64,000 bases of DNA from Bradyrhizobium sp. 141 (GTDB lineage Bacteria; Pseudomonadota; Alphaproteobacteria; Rhizobiales; Xanthobacteraceae). The stretch is taken from positions 1 to 64,000 of the forward strand of contig NZ_JADPKR010000112.1 of the NCBI RefSeq assembly GCF_023074055.1, read 5' to 3'. Shown here in pieces: positions 6,815 through 15,643 of the stretch. Position numbers and translations under genes: made by a program. The number at the start of each line of letters is the position of its first letter. Position 1 is the stretch's first letter. Below the pieces are notes generated by a model. It was not told the DNA's origin. It saw nothing but the letters and a program-made list of their open reading frames with translations, and did no database searches.

Positions 6815-8137
6815 TTACGCCGTCTCGGTCTTGGCGCTGCCGGTCGCGGTCTCAGTGCTTTCGGCTTCCTTGCCGAGGATGAAGGAGCGGCGCAGCGGCT
6901 TGATCACGAACAGCGCCATCAGCGCCGCCGTCGCGTTCAAGGCCACCGCGACCACGAACACGGCTTTCCAGCCATAGGCCGCCGAGATCACGCTTGCGAG
7001 CGGAACGAGCAGGGAGGCAGTGCCCTTCGCGGTGTAGAGCATGCCGTTGTTGGTGGTTGCGAACTTCGAGCCGAAGGTGTCGCCGCAGGTCGCGGGGAAT
7101 AGCGAGTAGATCTCGCCGAAAACGCCGAAGTAAACCGCGGTCGCCAGCACGAAGACCAGCGGGATGTGACCGTAGGCCGACAGCGTCAAGAGCATCAGCG
7201 CGGCGGTGCCGAAAGCGATGAACATGGTGTGCTCGCGGCCGATCGTGTCCGAGACGAAGCCGAAGAACGGGCGGCCGAAACCATCGAGGATGCGGTCGAG
7301 CGAGATCGCGAAGGTCAGCGCCGCCATCTGGAAGCCGGCAAGCGTGACCGGCGTGTCGGCGATCTTGAAGTCGTGCGCGATCGGGGCGATCTGGGCCGCC
7401 GTCATCAGGCCGCCCGAGGCGACCATGACGAAGACAAGATACATGACCCAGAAAATAGGGGTGCGCAGCACCTGCGGCGGGGTGAAGTCGATCTTGGTCT
7501 GCGGCAGATTAAGCTGCTTCTTCCTCGGCGGAATCGAGAGCCGCGGCGGCTGGATGAAGAAGGCGAGCGCGAACACGATCACGCCCTGGCCGATGCCGAA
7601 GGTGAGGAAGGCGTGCTGATAGCCGCTCGATGCGATCATGCTCGCGATCGGCACGATGGTGAGTGCGGCGCCGGCGCCGAAGCCGGCGGCGGTCGCGCCG
7701 GCGGCAAGGCCGCGGCGGTCGGGAAACCATTTCAGCGCGTTGCCGACGCAGGTGCCGTAGACCGCGCCCGCGCCCATGCCGCCGATGACCGCGGCCGTGT
7801 AGAGCAAAGTGAGCGAGTCGGCGTAAGAGTTGAGGATCCACGAGAGCGCGATCATCACGCCGCCGAACATGACGACGATGCGCGGGCCGTATTTGTCGAC
7901 GAACCAGGCCTCGACCGGCACCAGCCAGGTCTCGGTGACGACGAAGATGGTGAAAGCGAGCTGGATCGCGGCGCGTCCCCAATGATGGGCCGCATCGATC
8001 GGATCGACGAACAGCGTCCAGCCATATTGCAGGTTGGCGATCATCGCCATGCAGACGATGCCCATGCCGAGCTGGAGCCAACGGAAATTGGTGCGAAGAG
8101 GCGCGGCCGTGACGGCGCCGTCCGAGCTGGAAATCAT
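6815..8137 (-). CDS. OFA-family MFS transporter (oxalate/formate type), first paralogue
   Basis: A 440-residue, 12-helix major facilitator protein of the oxalate:formate antiporter family. Signatures are DKYGPR (about 81-86) between helices 2 and 3, the OFA-type loop GTCVGNALKWFPDRRG (about 128-143), and DRILDGFGRP followed by YTAKG. In OxlT of Oxalobacter, Arg272 and Lys355 bind the oxalate carboxylates. By position, Arg282 and Lys371 here are their likely counterparts, so a small dicarboxylate substrate is probable. I chose the ATG at 8137 because GGGAGGTT lies just before it and the longer frame would cross the operator. An own operator (8236-8252) and terminator (6764-6791) make it monocistronic. 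Confidence 0.9.
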   Translation of the reverse strand: MISSSDGAVTAAPLRTNFRWLQLGMGIVCMAMIANLQYGWTLFVDPIDAAHHWGRAAIQLAFTIFVVTETWLVPVEAWFVDKYGPRIVVMFGGVMIALSWILNSYADSLTLLYTAAVIGGMGAGAVYGTCVGNALKWFPDRRGLAAGATAAGFGAGAALTIVPIASMIASSGYQHAFLTFGIGQGVIVFALAFFIQPPRLSIPPRKKQLNLPQTKIDFTPPQVLRTPIFWVMYLVFVMVASGGLMTAAQIAPIAHDFKIADTPVTLAGFQMAALTFAISLDRILDGFGRPFFGFVSDTIGREHTMFIAFGTAALMLLTLSAYGHIPLVFVLATAVYFGVFGEIYSLFPATCGDTFGSKFATTNNGMLYTAKGTASLLVPLASVISAAYGWKAVFVVAVALNATAALMALFVIKPLRRSFILGKEAESTETATGSAKTETA

Positions 8138-8235
8138 CAAGAACCTCCCAACGCGCTCGTCTGGTCGACATCGTTTGCCAAGATGACCTGATGTCGCAAT
8201 GTTGTGGCTTATCGTCGCAAGCGCGTCGCCGAACT

Positions 8236-8252
8236 TGGTATACCATATTCCA
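8236..8252 (-). promoter_or_regulatory. Predicted GntR/FCD operator, site 2 (first OFA gene)
   Basis: In gene direction it reads TGGAATATGGTATACCA and contains the perfect palindrome TGGTATACCA. A -35-like TTGCTT (8255-8260) ends 2 bp upstream. The distance to the chosen start codon is about 98 bp. Confidence 0.72.
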
Positions 8253-8333
8253 GAAAGCAAGCTCTAACTTGACCCTCCATCCAAGAAAATCTGCGGTTCC
8301 ATCGTGCCGGTAAAAGGCCTCGCGCAAACGAAA

Positions 8334-8357
8334 ACGCCCGGCCGCGAGGCCGGGCGT
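8334..8357 (-). terminator. Rho-independent terminator of the second OFA transporter gene
   Basis: A perfect ten-base-pair stem, ACGCCCGGCC against GGCCGGGCGT, with a four-base loop. On the minus strand it is followed by TTTTCGTTT. It lies about 30 bp past the stop codon at 8388. Confidence 0.85.
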
Positions 8358-8387
8358 CTGCTCGATGAAGAGCTGTGGTGGAGCGTG

Positions 8388-9677
8388 TCAGACGGTCGAT
8401 TTCGCGACCACGACCTTGCGCCAGGGTTTCAGCACCGCGATCGCCAGCAGCGAAGCCAGGATGTTGGCGCCGGCTGCGATGATGAACACGCTGTCCCAGG
8501 TGCCCGACGATTGCTGCATGTAATTGCCGATCGGGACCAGCAGCGCGGCGGTGCCCTTCGCGGTGTAGAGCAGGCCGGCATTGGTGGTCGCGAACTTGGC
8601 GCCGAACGTGTCGGTGCAGGTCGAGGGGAACAGCGAGTAGATCTCACCCCAGGCGAAGAACACGAAGCCCGAGAGCAGCACGAACCAGATCGGATCGTGG
8701 CCCCAGAGGTAGAGCATCCAGATGCCGAACCCTTCCATGCCGAAGGCGATGAACATCGTGTTCTCGCGGCCGATCATGTCGGAGATCCAGCCGAAGAACG
8801 GACGCGTCAGGCCGTTGAGCACGCGGTCGATCGTGGCCGCGAAGGTCACCGCCGTCATCGTCACGGCCATCAGCGTGACCGGCACGTTGTCGACCTTCCA
8901 GTCGGCCGCGATCGGCTTCAGGTTAGCCGTCACCATCAAACCGCCGGCGCCGACGATCACGAACATGAAGTACATCAGCCAGAAGATCGGCTGACGCAGC
9001 ACTTCGGTCGGCTGGTAGTTGCGCCGGGTCTGCAGCAGATTGGCATTCGCCACCACGTTCGGCACCTGGCCCGCTTTCGGCGCGAGCAGGAAGAAGGCGA
9101 GAATGCAGATGATGATGCCTTGGCCGAGGCCGAAATAGAGGAAGGTGGTCTGGAAGCCACTGTCCTTGATCATGGCCTGGATCGGCGCGACGGTCAGCGC
9201 GGAGCCTGCACCGAATCCCGCGGCCGTGATGCCCGCGGCAAGACCGCGCTTGTCCGGAAACCACTTCAGCGCGTTGCCGACGCAGGTGCCGTAGACGCCG
9301 CCGGCGCCGATACCCGCGATGATCATGCCGAGATAAAAGCCGTTGAGCGTGGTGGCCTGCGCGTTGATCGCCCAGCCGATGGCGCAGAGCACGCCGCCGA
9401 CCAGCACGACGATGCGCGGACCGTATTTGTCGACGAACCATCCTTCGATCGGCACCAGCCAGGTCTCGAACAGCACGAACAGCGTAAAGGCCCATTGGAT
9501 CGACGCGCGATCCCAGCCGAATTTCTTCTGGATGTCGGGGACGAAGAATGTCCAGCCGTATTGATAGTTGGCGATCATCACCATCGCCGCTACACCGACC
9601 GCCAATTGCGTCCAGCGATAAGCATCGCTTACGCGCGCGACACTAGGGGCCGCTGCCGACTGCACCATGTCCGTCAT
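8388..9677 (-). CDS. OFA-family MFS transporter (oxalate/formate type), second paralogue
   Basis: A 429-residue 12-helix transporter, a paralogue of the gene at 6815-8137. It shares WFVDKYGPRIVV, YGTCVGNALKWFPDKRGLAAG-type loops, GEIYSLFPSTC and YTAKGTA. Arg285 and Lys374 are the likely counterparts of the OxlT oxalate-binding Arg272 and Lys355. It keeps its own promoter: an operator at 9732-9748 and a terminator at 8334-8357 separate it from its neighbour, so the two copies can be expressed independently while answering the same regulator. GGGAGGG precedes the ATG at 9677. Whether the pair divides import from exchange, or handles different substrates, cannot be told from sequence. Confidence 0.9.
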   Translation of the reverse strand: MTDMVQSAAAPSVARVSDAYRWTQLAVGVAAMVMIANYQYGWTFFVPDIQKKFGWDRASIQWAFTLFVLFETWLVPIEGWFVDKYGPRIVVLVGGVLCAIGWAINAQATTLNGFYLGMIIAGIGAGGVYGTCVGNALKWFPDKRGLAAGITAAGFGAGSALTVAPIQAMIKDSGFQTTFLYFGLGQGIIICILAFFLLAPKAGQVPNVVANANLLQTRRNYQPTEVLRQPIFWLMYFMFVIVGAGGLMVTANLKPIAADWKVDNVPVTLMAVTMTAVTFAATIDRVLNGLTRPFFGWISDMIGRENTMFIAFGMEGFGIWMLYLWGHDPIWFVLLSGFVFFAWGEIYSLFPSTCTDTFGAKFATTNAGLLYTAKGTAALLVPIGNYMQQSSGTWDSVFIIAAGANILASLLAIAVLKPWRKVVVAKSTV

Positions 9678-9731
9678 TAAAAACCCTCCCGAACGCGCCG
9701 ATCATTTTTATGCATGCGCTGGCGGGCATCC

Positions 9732-9748
9732 TGGTATGCATTATGCCA
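9732..9748 (-). promoter_or_regulatory. Predicted GntR/FCD operator, site 3 (second OFA gene)
   Basis: In gene direction it reads TGGCATAATGCATACCA. A -35-like TTGAAT (9751-9756) ends 2 bp upstream. It lies 55 bp upstream of the start codon. Confidence 0.7.
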
Positions 9749-9756
9749 AGATTCAA

Positions 9757-10079
9757 GCGACGGACGGGGAGGTGCGGCGAAATAACGCGGGTCTGTTCAC
9801 ATGTGTCATGGCGGCGCGCTTGTAAAGCCCTATCGCTGCCAGGGTGTCGGTGGCAGCAGTCGTTATGGCCACTCAAGCCACTGATTTTATAGGTATTTTT
9901 CAGCATGACGCCAGGCCGTGAGCGCGCTGGGGAAAGCCGGTGCGCGCGGGGATTTTCTCCCTCATGCGCTGCTCGCGCACGCCGACAGGGGGCGTTCGAC
10001 GAGCGCCCTCCCGCTGGAATTCTTTATTCCAGAAGTTCGACCTGCGACCGTTTGGCAGGGGTGGCGGCGCGAATCTGCC
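9757..10079. other. Intergenic stretch without a gene
   Basis: No supported coding sequence is present. The only structure I see is a short inverted repeat at 10014-10032 (CTGGAAT, five-base loop, ATTCCAG). It lies about 50 bp beyond the stop of the TctA-type gene and could be a weak transcript end. Confidence 0.5.
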
Positions 10080-11579
10080 TCACGCCATCGACGTGCGGAG
10101 CCGGCTGTAGCCTTCCTGGATCGCGGACCAGAACAAGGCGACCAGGCCGAGCACCATGATCGTGCTGACGAGGCCGTTGGAGAAGAACACGTTGAGCGAG
10201 CCCTGCGATCCCAGCAGCGACTGGCGGAAGGCTTCCTCCGCCTTGTCGCCGAGCACGATGGCGAGCACCAGCGGCGCAAGCGGGTAGTTGCACTTCTTCA
10301 GGAGATAGCCGAGCACGCCGAACACCAGCATCAGCATCACGTCGAAGGTGCTGTTGTGCACCGAATAGGCGCCGATCGCGCAGAGCACCAGGATCAGCGG
10401 CGCGATGATGCCGAAGGGCACGCGCAGGATCGCGGCGAAGATCGGCACGCAGGTGAGCACGACGATGAGGCCGGCGAGATTGCCGAGATACATCGACGCG
10501 ATCAGGCCCCAGACGAATTCCTTCTGCTCGACGAACAGCATGGGGCCGGGCTGCAGGCCCCAGATCAGCAAGCCGCCCAGCAGAACGGCGGCGGTCGGGG
10601 AGCCGGGCACGCCGAGTGACAGCATCGGCAGCAGCGCCGAGGTGCCCGCGGCATGTGCGGCCGTCTCGGGCGCGATCACGCCCTCGATCTCGCCCTTGCC
10701 GAAATTGTTGCCGCGTCGGGCCAGGCGCTTGGCGATGCCGTAGCTCATGAAGGATGCCGGCGTTGCGCCGGCGGGCGTGACGCCCATCCAGCACCCGATC
10801 AGGCAGGAGCGCAGCGAGGTCATCCAGTAGGTAGGAAGCTCTCGCCAGGTCTGGATGACCACACGAAGGTTGATGGTGGCGTTGCCGCCGCGGAACGCCA
10901 GCCCTTCCTCCATGGTCAGCAGGATCTCGCCGATGCCGAACAGGCCGATCACGGCGATCAGGAAGTCGAACCCGTTGAGCAGCTCCGTGACGCCGAAGGT
11001 CAGCCGCAATTGTCCCGTGATCGAATCGAGGCCGACCGCCGCGAGTGCAAAGCCCATCATCATCGCCGCGATGGTCTTGAACGGTGGCTCCTTGCTCAAG
11101 CCGACAAAGCTGCAGAAGGCGAGGAAGTAGACCGCGAACTTCTCCGCCGGACCAAATCGCAGCGCAAAGCCCGCGACGAGGGGGGCGACCAGCGTGATCA
11201 TGATGACGGCAAACAGCGCGCCGACGAAGGAAGAGGTGAAGGCGGCGGTCAGGGCTTCGCCGGGTTTGCCTTGTTGCGCCATCGGATAGCCGTCGAAGGT
11301 GGTCGCCACGGACCAGGGCTCGCCGGGTATGTTGAACAGGATCGAGGTGATGGCGCCGCCGAACAACGCGCCCCAATAGATGCAGGACAGCATGATGATC
11401 GCCGATGTCGGCGGCATGCTGAAGGTCAGAGGCAGGAGGATGGCGACGCCGTTGGCGCCCCCGAGCCCCGGCAGCACGCCGATGATGACGCCGAGCGTGA
11501 TGCCGATGATCATCAGCATGATGTTGTAGGGCTGCAGGGCGACCGCGAAGCCGTGAAACAGATTGGCCAACTCTTCCAT
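10080..11579 (-). CDS. TTT transporter large membrane subunit (TctA family), system 1
   Basis: A 499-residue integral membrane protein of the TctA family, the large channel subunit of tripartite tricarboxylate transporters, which import carboxylates using an extracytoplasmic binding protein. About 11-12 hydrophobic helices are visible. The conserved glycine- and proline-rich signatures are GVLPGLGGANG near residue 35, FNIPGEP near 80 and the second-half motif SLGVPGSPTAAV near 320. It is the last gene of a minus-strand C-B-A operon with the TctB-type gene (11623-12120) and the binding protein (12207-13214). The substrate is unknown; the neighbouring oxalate-type transporters make a small carboxylate likely. 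Confidence 0.9.
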   Translation of the reverse strand: MEELANLFHGFAVALQPYNIMLMIIGITLGVIIGVLPGLGGANGVAILLPLTFSMPPTSAIIMLSCIYWGALFGGAITSILFNIPGEPWSVATTFDGYPMAQQGKPGEALTAAFTSSFVGALFAVIMITLVAPLVAGFALRFGPAEKFAVYFLAFCSFVGLSKEPPFKTIAAMMMGFALAAVGLDSITGQLRLTFGVTELLNGFDFLIAVIGLFGIGEILLTMEEGLAFRGGNATINLRVVIQTWRELPTYWMTSLRSCLIGCWMGVTPAGATPASFMSYGIAKRLARRGNNFGKGEIEGVIAPETAAHAAGTSALLPMLSLGVPGSPTAAVLLGGLLIWGLQPGPMLFVEQKEFVWGLIASMYLGNLAGLIVVLTCVPIFAAILRVPFGIIAPLILVLCAIGAYSVHNSTFDVMLMLVFGVLGYLLKKCNYPLAPLVLAIVLGDKAEEAFRQSLLGSQGSLNVFFSNGLVSTIMVLGLVALFWSAIQEGYSRLRTSMA

Positions 11580-11622
11580 GTCGATACGTCCTGCAGCAAT
11601 AACGGGGATGACGGCGCAGCTC

Positions 11623-12120
11623 TTACAGACCGAGCCATTCCTCGAGCGGCCCCTTGGGAAGCGGGACCAGGAACCAGCGCTCGAAAACGAGATAGGTCAC
11701 GACCGGCATGCCGATCGCGACCGCGGCGACGGTCAGCCAGCGATAGCCGCCGAGCCAGCGCATGAACCAGGCGATGAAGACCATGGAGGCGACGTAGAGG
11801 CCGATGAACGGCATCGAGCCGACATAGATCGCAGTGGGCACGACGACGCTCATGACCTGGCGAAGCTGGCCCCATTCTGCGAACAGCCGGCCGTCATTGT
11901 CGCGTTGCGCGCTCCAGAGGTTGATGGCGCTTGCGACGACGATGGTGGCGCCGACATAGAAGGGGAAAAAGCCGGCGCGGGGGCCCTCCGCGCCCCAGTT
12001 GATGCCGGCCTTCAGGCTGCCGAAGATCACGACCAGGCCGAAGGCGCCGATCAGCAGCGCCATGCCGATTTCCAGCGTCTTGTGTGCCGGGCCAGATGCG
12101 GATCCGGATCGTTCAGTCAT
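11623..12120 (-). CDS. TTT transporter small membrane subunit (TctB family), system 1
   Basis: A 165-residue membrane protein with four predicted helices and the usual TctB plan: a short cytoplasmic N-terminus, a helix at about 15-35, then GPRAGFFPFYVG and a hydrophobic C-terminal half ending PLPKGPLEEWLGL. I chose the ATG at 12120 because GGAGGT lies just before it; an upstream extension has non-protein-like composition. It sits 43 bp before the TctA-type gene and 86 bp after the binding-protein gene, in one operon. Confidence 0.88.
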   Translation of the reverse strand: MTERSGSASGPAHKTLEIGMALLIGAFGLVVIFGSLKAGINWGAEGPRAGFFPFYVGATIVVASAINLWSAQRDNDGRLFAEWGQLRQVMSVVVPTAIYVGSMPFIGLYVASMVFIAWFMRWLGGYRWLTVAAVAIGMPVVTYLVFERWFLVPLPKGPLEEWLGL

Positions 12121-12206
12121 GGGACCTCCAGCGGCATTGCAATCCTTCGCGGTCGCGGCAGACGGGAGGACGGCCAGCGTCCTCAGCCGTCGTCGATATC
12201 CCCGGG

Positions 12207-13214
12207 TCAATTTGCCGATGCGAGGAAACCGGCGTCCTTCATCAAGCCCTCGTGGCGCTTCTCCTCCGCCTCGATCCACTTGGCGTAGTCGGCTCCAGTC
12301 AGGAAGGTCGTGTTGAAGGCGCCGCTCTTCATGAAATCCTGCCATTCCGGCGTGGCGCGGACCTTCTTGAACAGCTCGACAAAATATTCGATCTGATCCT
12401 TGGTGGCCTTGGGTGACATGAAGATGCCGCGCAGCATGAGATATTCCATTGCGAGGCCCTGCGACTTGCAGGTCGGAATATCCTTCCAGGCCTTGCCCTC
12501 GGCGATCGGCTCGTCATAGGCCATTGGCTGGGCGTCGAAGACGCAGAGCGGACGGAGCTTGCCGCCGCGCCATTGCGCGACCGCCTCGATCGGATTGTTG
12601 ACGGTCGAATCGACGTGATTGCCGACGAGCTGAACGGCGACTTCGCCGCCGCCCTTGTAGGGAATGTAGGTGAACTTCGCCTCGATTGCCTTCTCGATGC
12701 CGACCGTGATGATCTGGTCTTCCTGCTTGGAGCCGGTGCCGCCCATCTTGAATGAGCCGCTCGGTGCCTTCTTCGCCGCGTCGACGTAGTCCTTGACGGT
12801 GGCGTACGGCTTCTCGGCATTCACCCAGAGCACGAATTCGTCGAGCGCCAGCATCGCCACCGGCGTCAAATCCTTCCAATTGAACGGAATCCCCGTCGCC
12901 AGCGGCGTCGTGAACAGGTTCGACAGGGTGATGATGATCTTGTGAGGATTGCCCGACGACGTCTTCACATCGAGGAAGCCTTCGCCGCCCGCGCCGCCCG
13001 CCTTGTTGATGACGACCAACGGCTGCTTCATCAGATTGTGCTTGGTGACGATGCCCTGGATGGTGCGTGCCATCTGATCGGCACCGCCGCCGGTGCCCGC
13101 GGGCACGATGAACTCGACCGGACGGACCGGCTCCCAGCCAGCACGGCTTGCGGTGCTGCTGGCGCACGACATCGCGATTGCCGCCAGAGCGACATTCAGA
13201 ACGAATGGCTTCAT
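12207..13214 (-). CDS. TTT transporter solute-binding protein (TctC family), system 1
   Basis: A 335-residue periplasmic binding protein (Bug/TctC family) with a signal peptide of about 24 residues. Typical motifs are VEFIVPAGTGGGADQMAR, which forms the carboxylate-binding loop, then VVINKAGGAGGEG and FTYIPYKGGGEVAVQLVGNH. AGGGAGA precedes the ATG at 13214. It is the first gene of the C-B-A operon that continues to 10080. The binding loop has the extra Gly and Ala-Asp pattern common in Bug proteins for dicarboxylates, but the ligand cannot be read directly. No oxalate-type operator lies upstream, so it is probably under different control. Confidence 0.9.
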   Translation of the reverse strand: MKPFVLNVALAAIAMSCASSTASRAGWEPVRPVEFIVPAGTGGGADQMARTIQGIVTKHNLMKQPLVVINKAGGAGGEGFLDVKTSSGNPHKIIITLSNLFTTPLATGIPFNWKDLTPVAMLALDEFVLWVNAEKPYATVKDYVDAAKKAPSGSFKMGGTGSKQEDQIITVGIEKAIEAKFTYIPYKGGGEVAVQLVGNHVDSTVNNPIEAVAQWRGGKLRPLCVFDAQPMAYDEPIAEGKAWKDIPTCKSQGLAMEYLMLRGIFMSPKATKDQIEYFVELFKKVRATPEWQDFMKSGAFNTTFLTGADYAKWIEAEEKRHEGLMKDAGFLASAN

Positions 13215-13587
13215 TGTTTCTCTCCCTGTCGAACCTCGAACGCAGCCGCTCTTTGGCGGCTTGCGTCAGCCCATCTCAATTCACGTGCCTGGGGTCACCC
13301 TTGCGGCGGATCTCCCATGCCAGTTCCGATAGAAACTCTATGAGCAGGGACAAGGCGCGGCATCCGCTCCTTTCGGCTAAGGCTCCGCCAAGGTTCGCGG
13401 CAGATGTGCCCCTCGGCCGGTTCCCGTCCTGCGCTATTTTTCCCCGCATTACACCTTTGGTTGTGCAATCCATTCTTTGTTGTCGAATGGTATGCGAGAT
13501 GCCAGCGTACAAACAATCGGATCGGCTGGGTACCCGGCGGACCAATCGTCGCAGTTGGGCGTCGTGGAGCCAGGCAAGCACGCAAAA
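13215..13587. other. Intergenic stretch without a gene
   Basis: It should contain the promoter of the system 1 TTT operon and the far end of the 45-residue gene's transcript. Overlapping open frames are present on both strands, but none has a ribosome site or protein-like composition. No repeat or operator was seen. Confidence 0.5.
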
Positions 13588-13616
13588 GCAAATGGCCCCG
13601 ATTTGGGGCCATTTGC
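13588..13616 (-). terminator. Strong Rho-independent terminator after the 45-residue gene
   Basis: The stem GCAAATGGCCCC pairs with GGGGCCATTTGC around a five-base loop, a perfect twelve-base-pair stem. On the minus strand it is followed by TTTTGCG. It lies 60 bp past the stop codon of the small gene at 13677, which supports that gene as a real monocistronic unit. Confidence 0.85.
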
Positions 13617-13676
13617 TCGAACGTAGTGTGTGCGGGATCTGCCGGCCCGCCGCTCGGCGGGGAGGGCAAGGCCTTC

Positions 13677-13814
13677 TTACAGGCCGAAACGCGGCAGGTC
13701 GCCGTTGTGGTTGGAAATCTCGGCGCTCGCCATCAGAAAGCTGTCGATCGCGGCCATCAGGCGGGCGAACAGCGAGGAGGAGGGGGCGAGAGCGACGGAA
13801 GCGGTCTTGGACAT
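13677..13814 (-). CDS. 45-residue protein of unknown function under the oxalate-type operator
   Basis: The frame encodes 45 residues, starting MSKTASVALAPSSSLFARLM and ending GDLPRFGL. Several features support it: AAAGGGA about 8 bp before the ATG at 13814, a copy of the 17-bp operator with a -35-like hexamer at 13871-13894, and a strong terminator at 13588-13616. A helix at about 14-33 is amphipathic (FARLMAAIDSFLMASAEI). I recall similar short proteins ending in NGDLPRFGL or NGDIPRCGV in Bradyrhizobium, but know no function. It has no signal peptide and no obvious membrane segment. Being short, it is easily missed by gene callers. Confidence 0.7.
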   Translation of the reverse strand: MSKTASVALAPSSSLFARLMAAIDSFLMASAEISNHNGDLPRFGL

Positions 13815-13870
13815 CGGAAATCCCTTTCTTGAGACAGTCAGTCTTGCTGTCTCATTTCGAAGGGCAACCT

Positions 13871-13887
13871 ATGTATACCAGATGCCA
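13871..13887 (-). promoter_or_regulatory. Predicted GntR/FCD operator, site 4 (45-residue gene)
   Basis: In gene direction it reads TGGCATCTGGTATACAT, differing from the consensus only at the far end. A -35-like TGGACA (13889-13894) ends 1 bp upstream. It lies 57 bp upstream of the start codon. This is the most divergent of the six sites. Confidence 0.6.
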
Positions 13888-14171
13888 CTGTCCACTTTCT
13901 TGTTTGCATAGCAGCATGTGATATCTCGCATTGCAGCATAACGTTGGGTTAACGAGGCCGCTTTCGGACATAAAGTTACCGGCGCCTGCGGATTGCGGGG
14001 TCGGTCGATCGCCGCAAGGCGCCAAAGGCAGGCTTTATTATCCGGTCCGAAGCGGGATCCCGCAGGCGATAGACCCAAGTTCCGGCCGCACTGCAACGAG
14101 CGGGCCTTGGCACGCACATGCAAAGCGGCTAGTGGTCCGCCCCCTTATCCAATCAACCGTCAGAGTGGTTC

Positions 14172-15503
14172 ATGTCGAGCGCCTCGCCCGCCGTCTCGAT
14201 CGGCATCGATTTTGGGACCAGCAATACGGTCGTAGCCATCGCGGCCGACGACCGCCGGGTCGAGGCCATCCGCTTCGACCATGGCGGACAGCGCCACAGC
14301 GTCTACGTCTCGGCGCTGTGCTTCTGGGAGGATCGGCCCGGCGCCGGCGCCCAGGCCGAGGGCGGCCCGTGGGCGATCGAGCAGTTCCTCGAAGGCCGCC
14401 ACGTCTACCGCTTCCTCCAGTCGTTCAAGACGTTCGCGGCGAGCAGCAGCTTCAACACCACGCAAGTTTTCCGCCAGCGCTTCAAGTTCGAGGACATCCT
14501 GGCGGCGTTCCTGCGGACATTGGCGCGCCATGGCGGCGACAAATTCGGCTTCGAGACGTCGACCATCACGGTCGGCCGCCCCGTGCGCTTTGCCGGCGGC
14601 AATCCCGACGAGACGCTGGCGATGCAGCGCTACCGCGCCGCATTCGAGCGCCTTGGCGCCGGCCACGCCCGCTATGTCTACGAACCCGTGGGCGCGGCGT
14701 TCTCCTTTGCCCGTAGGCTGGAGCGCGATGCCACCGTGCTGGTCGCGGATTTCGGCGGCGGCACCAGCGATTTCTCCGTGATGCGCTTCTCGCGCGCGGG
14801 AGGTCACCTGCGCGCCGAACCGCTCGGCCATGCCGGCATCGGCATTGCCGGCGACACGTTCGACTACCGCATCGTCGACCACGTCGTCTCGCCGCGCTTG
14901 GGCAAAGGCTCGAGCTTCCGCTCCTTCGACAAGGTGCTTCCAGTCCCCAGCGGCCATTACACCAACCTCGCGCGCTGGCATCAGCTGGCGATGATGAAGA
15001 GCAACGGCGATCTGCGCGAGTTGCGGGAGCTTGCGCGCACCGCGCTGAAGCCGGAACTGCTCGAGGATTTCATCACCATCGTCGATCTCGACCTCGGCTT
15101 TTCGCTGTACCGTGCAGTGTCCAATGCCAAGGTGGCGCTGTCGGCGCAGGACGAGGTCGACTTCCGCTTCAAGGGCGGCGGCGTCGACATCGGCGCGGCC
15201 ATCACACGGAAGAATTTCGAATCCTGGATCGCCGACGACATCGCCCGATTGGGAGCCACCGTCGACAAGGTGCTTGGCGAGGCCGGCATCACCGCGCGCG
15301 AGGTGGAGAAGGTGTTCTTGACCGGCGGCACTTCTTTTGTGCCCGCCGTCCGAAAATTGTTCGCCGAACGGTTCGGCAACGAACGGCTGATGTCGGGCGA
15401 CCAGTTCGAGTCGATCGCCTATGGCTTGGCGCTGATCGGACACAGTCCTGATCCGGATCGATGGACCGCAGGCGGCGGGATCACGGCGAAGGCGGGCGGG
15501 TAG
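14172..15503 (+). CDS. Hsp70-like ATPase, YegD type
   Basis: A 443-residue protein with the actin/Hsp70 ATPase fold. The phosphate-1 loop is SIGIDFGTSNTVVAI (about 9-23), phosphate-2 is VADFGGGTSDFSV (about 195), and the adenosine motif is VFLTGGTSFVPAVRKLF near residue 380. It ends right after the ATPase domain, so the peptide-binding domain of DnaK is missing, as in Escherichia coli YegD (about 450 residues). The partner and substrate are unknown. The ribosome site is weak (AGAGTGG). It has no same-strand neighbour in operon range; the next features are a repeat and a convergent gene. Confidence 0.88.
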   Translation: MSSASPAVSIGIDFGTSNTVVAIAADDRRVEAIRFDHGGQRHSVYVSALCFWEDRPGAGAQAEGGPWAIEQFLEGRHVYRFLQSFKTFAASSSFNTTQVFRQRFKFEDILAAFLRTLARHGGDKFGFETSTITVGRPVRFAGGNPDETLAMQRYRAAFERLGAGHARYVYEPVGAAFSFARRLERDATVLVADFGGGTSDFSVMRFSRAGGHLRAEPLGHAGIGIAGDTFDYRIVDHVVSPRLGKGSSFRSFDKVLPVPSGHYTNLARWHQLAMMKSNGDLRELRELARTALKPELLEDFITIVDLDLGFSLYRAVSNAKVALSAQDEVDFRFKGGGVDIGAAITRKNFESWIADDIARLGATVDKVLGEAGITAREVEKVFLTGGTSFVPAVRKLFAERFGNERLMSGDQFESIAYGLALIGHSPDPDRWTAGGGITAKAGG

Positions 15504-15535
15504 CGAACGACGACGGAGCGCGCTCTTACCGGCGC

Positions 15536-15628
15536 CGTAGGGTGGGCAAAGCGAAGCGTGCCCACGTCCTGTACGCGACTAGAGACGAATGGTGGGCACG
15601 GCGCAAGTGCGCCTTTGCCCACCCTACG
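15536..15628. repeat. Palindromic dispersed repeat, CGTAGGGTGGGC type
   Basis: The ends are CGTAGGGTGGGCAAAGCG and CTTTGCCCACCCTACG, inverted with respect to each other. Inner arms GCGTGCCCACG and GGTGGGCACGGCGC pair as well. It lies in the convergent gap between the Hsp70-like gene and the SRPBCC gene, where it may act as a transcript end for both. Confidence 0.85.
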
Positions 15629-15643
15629 AGACTGATGCCTTCG

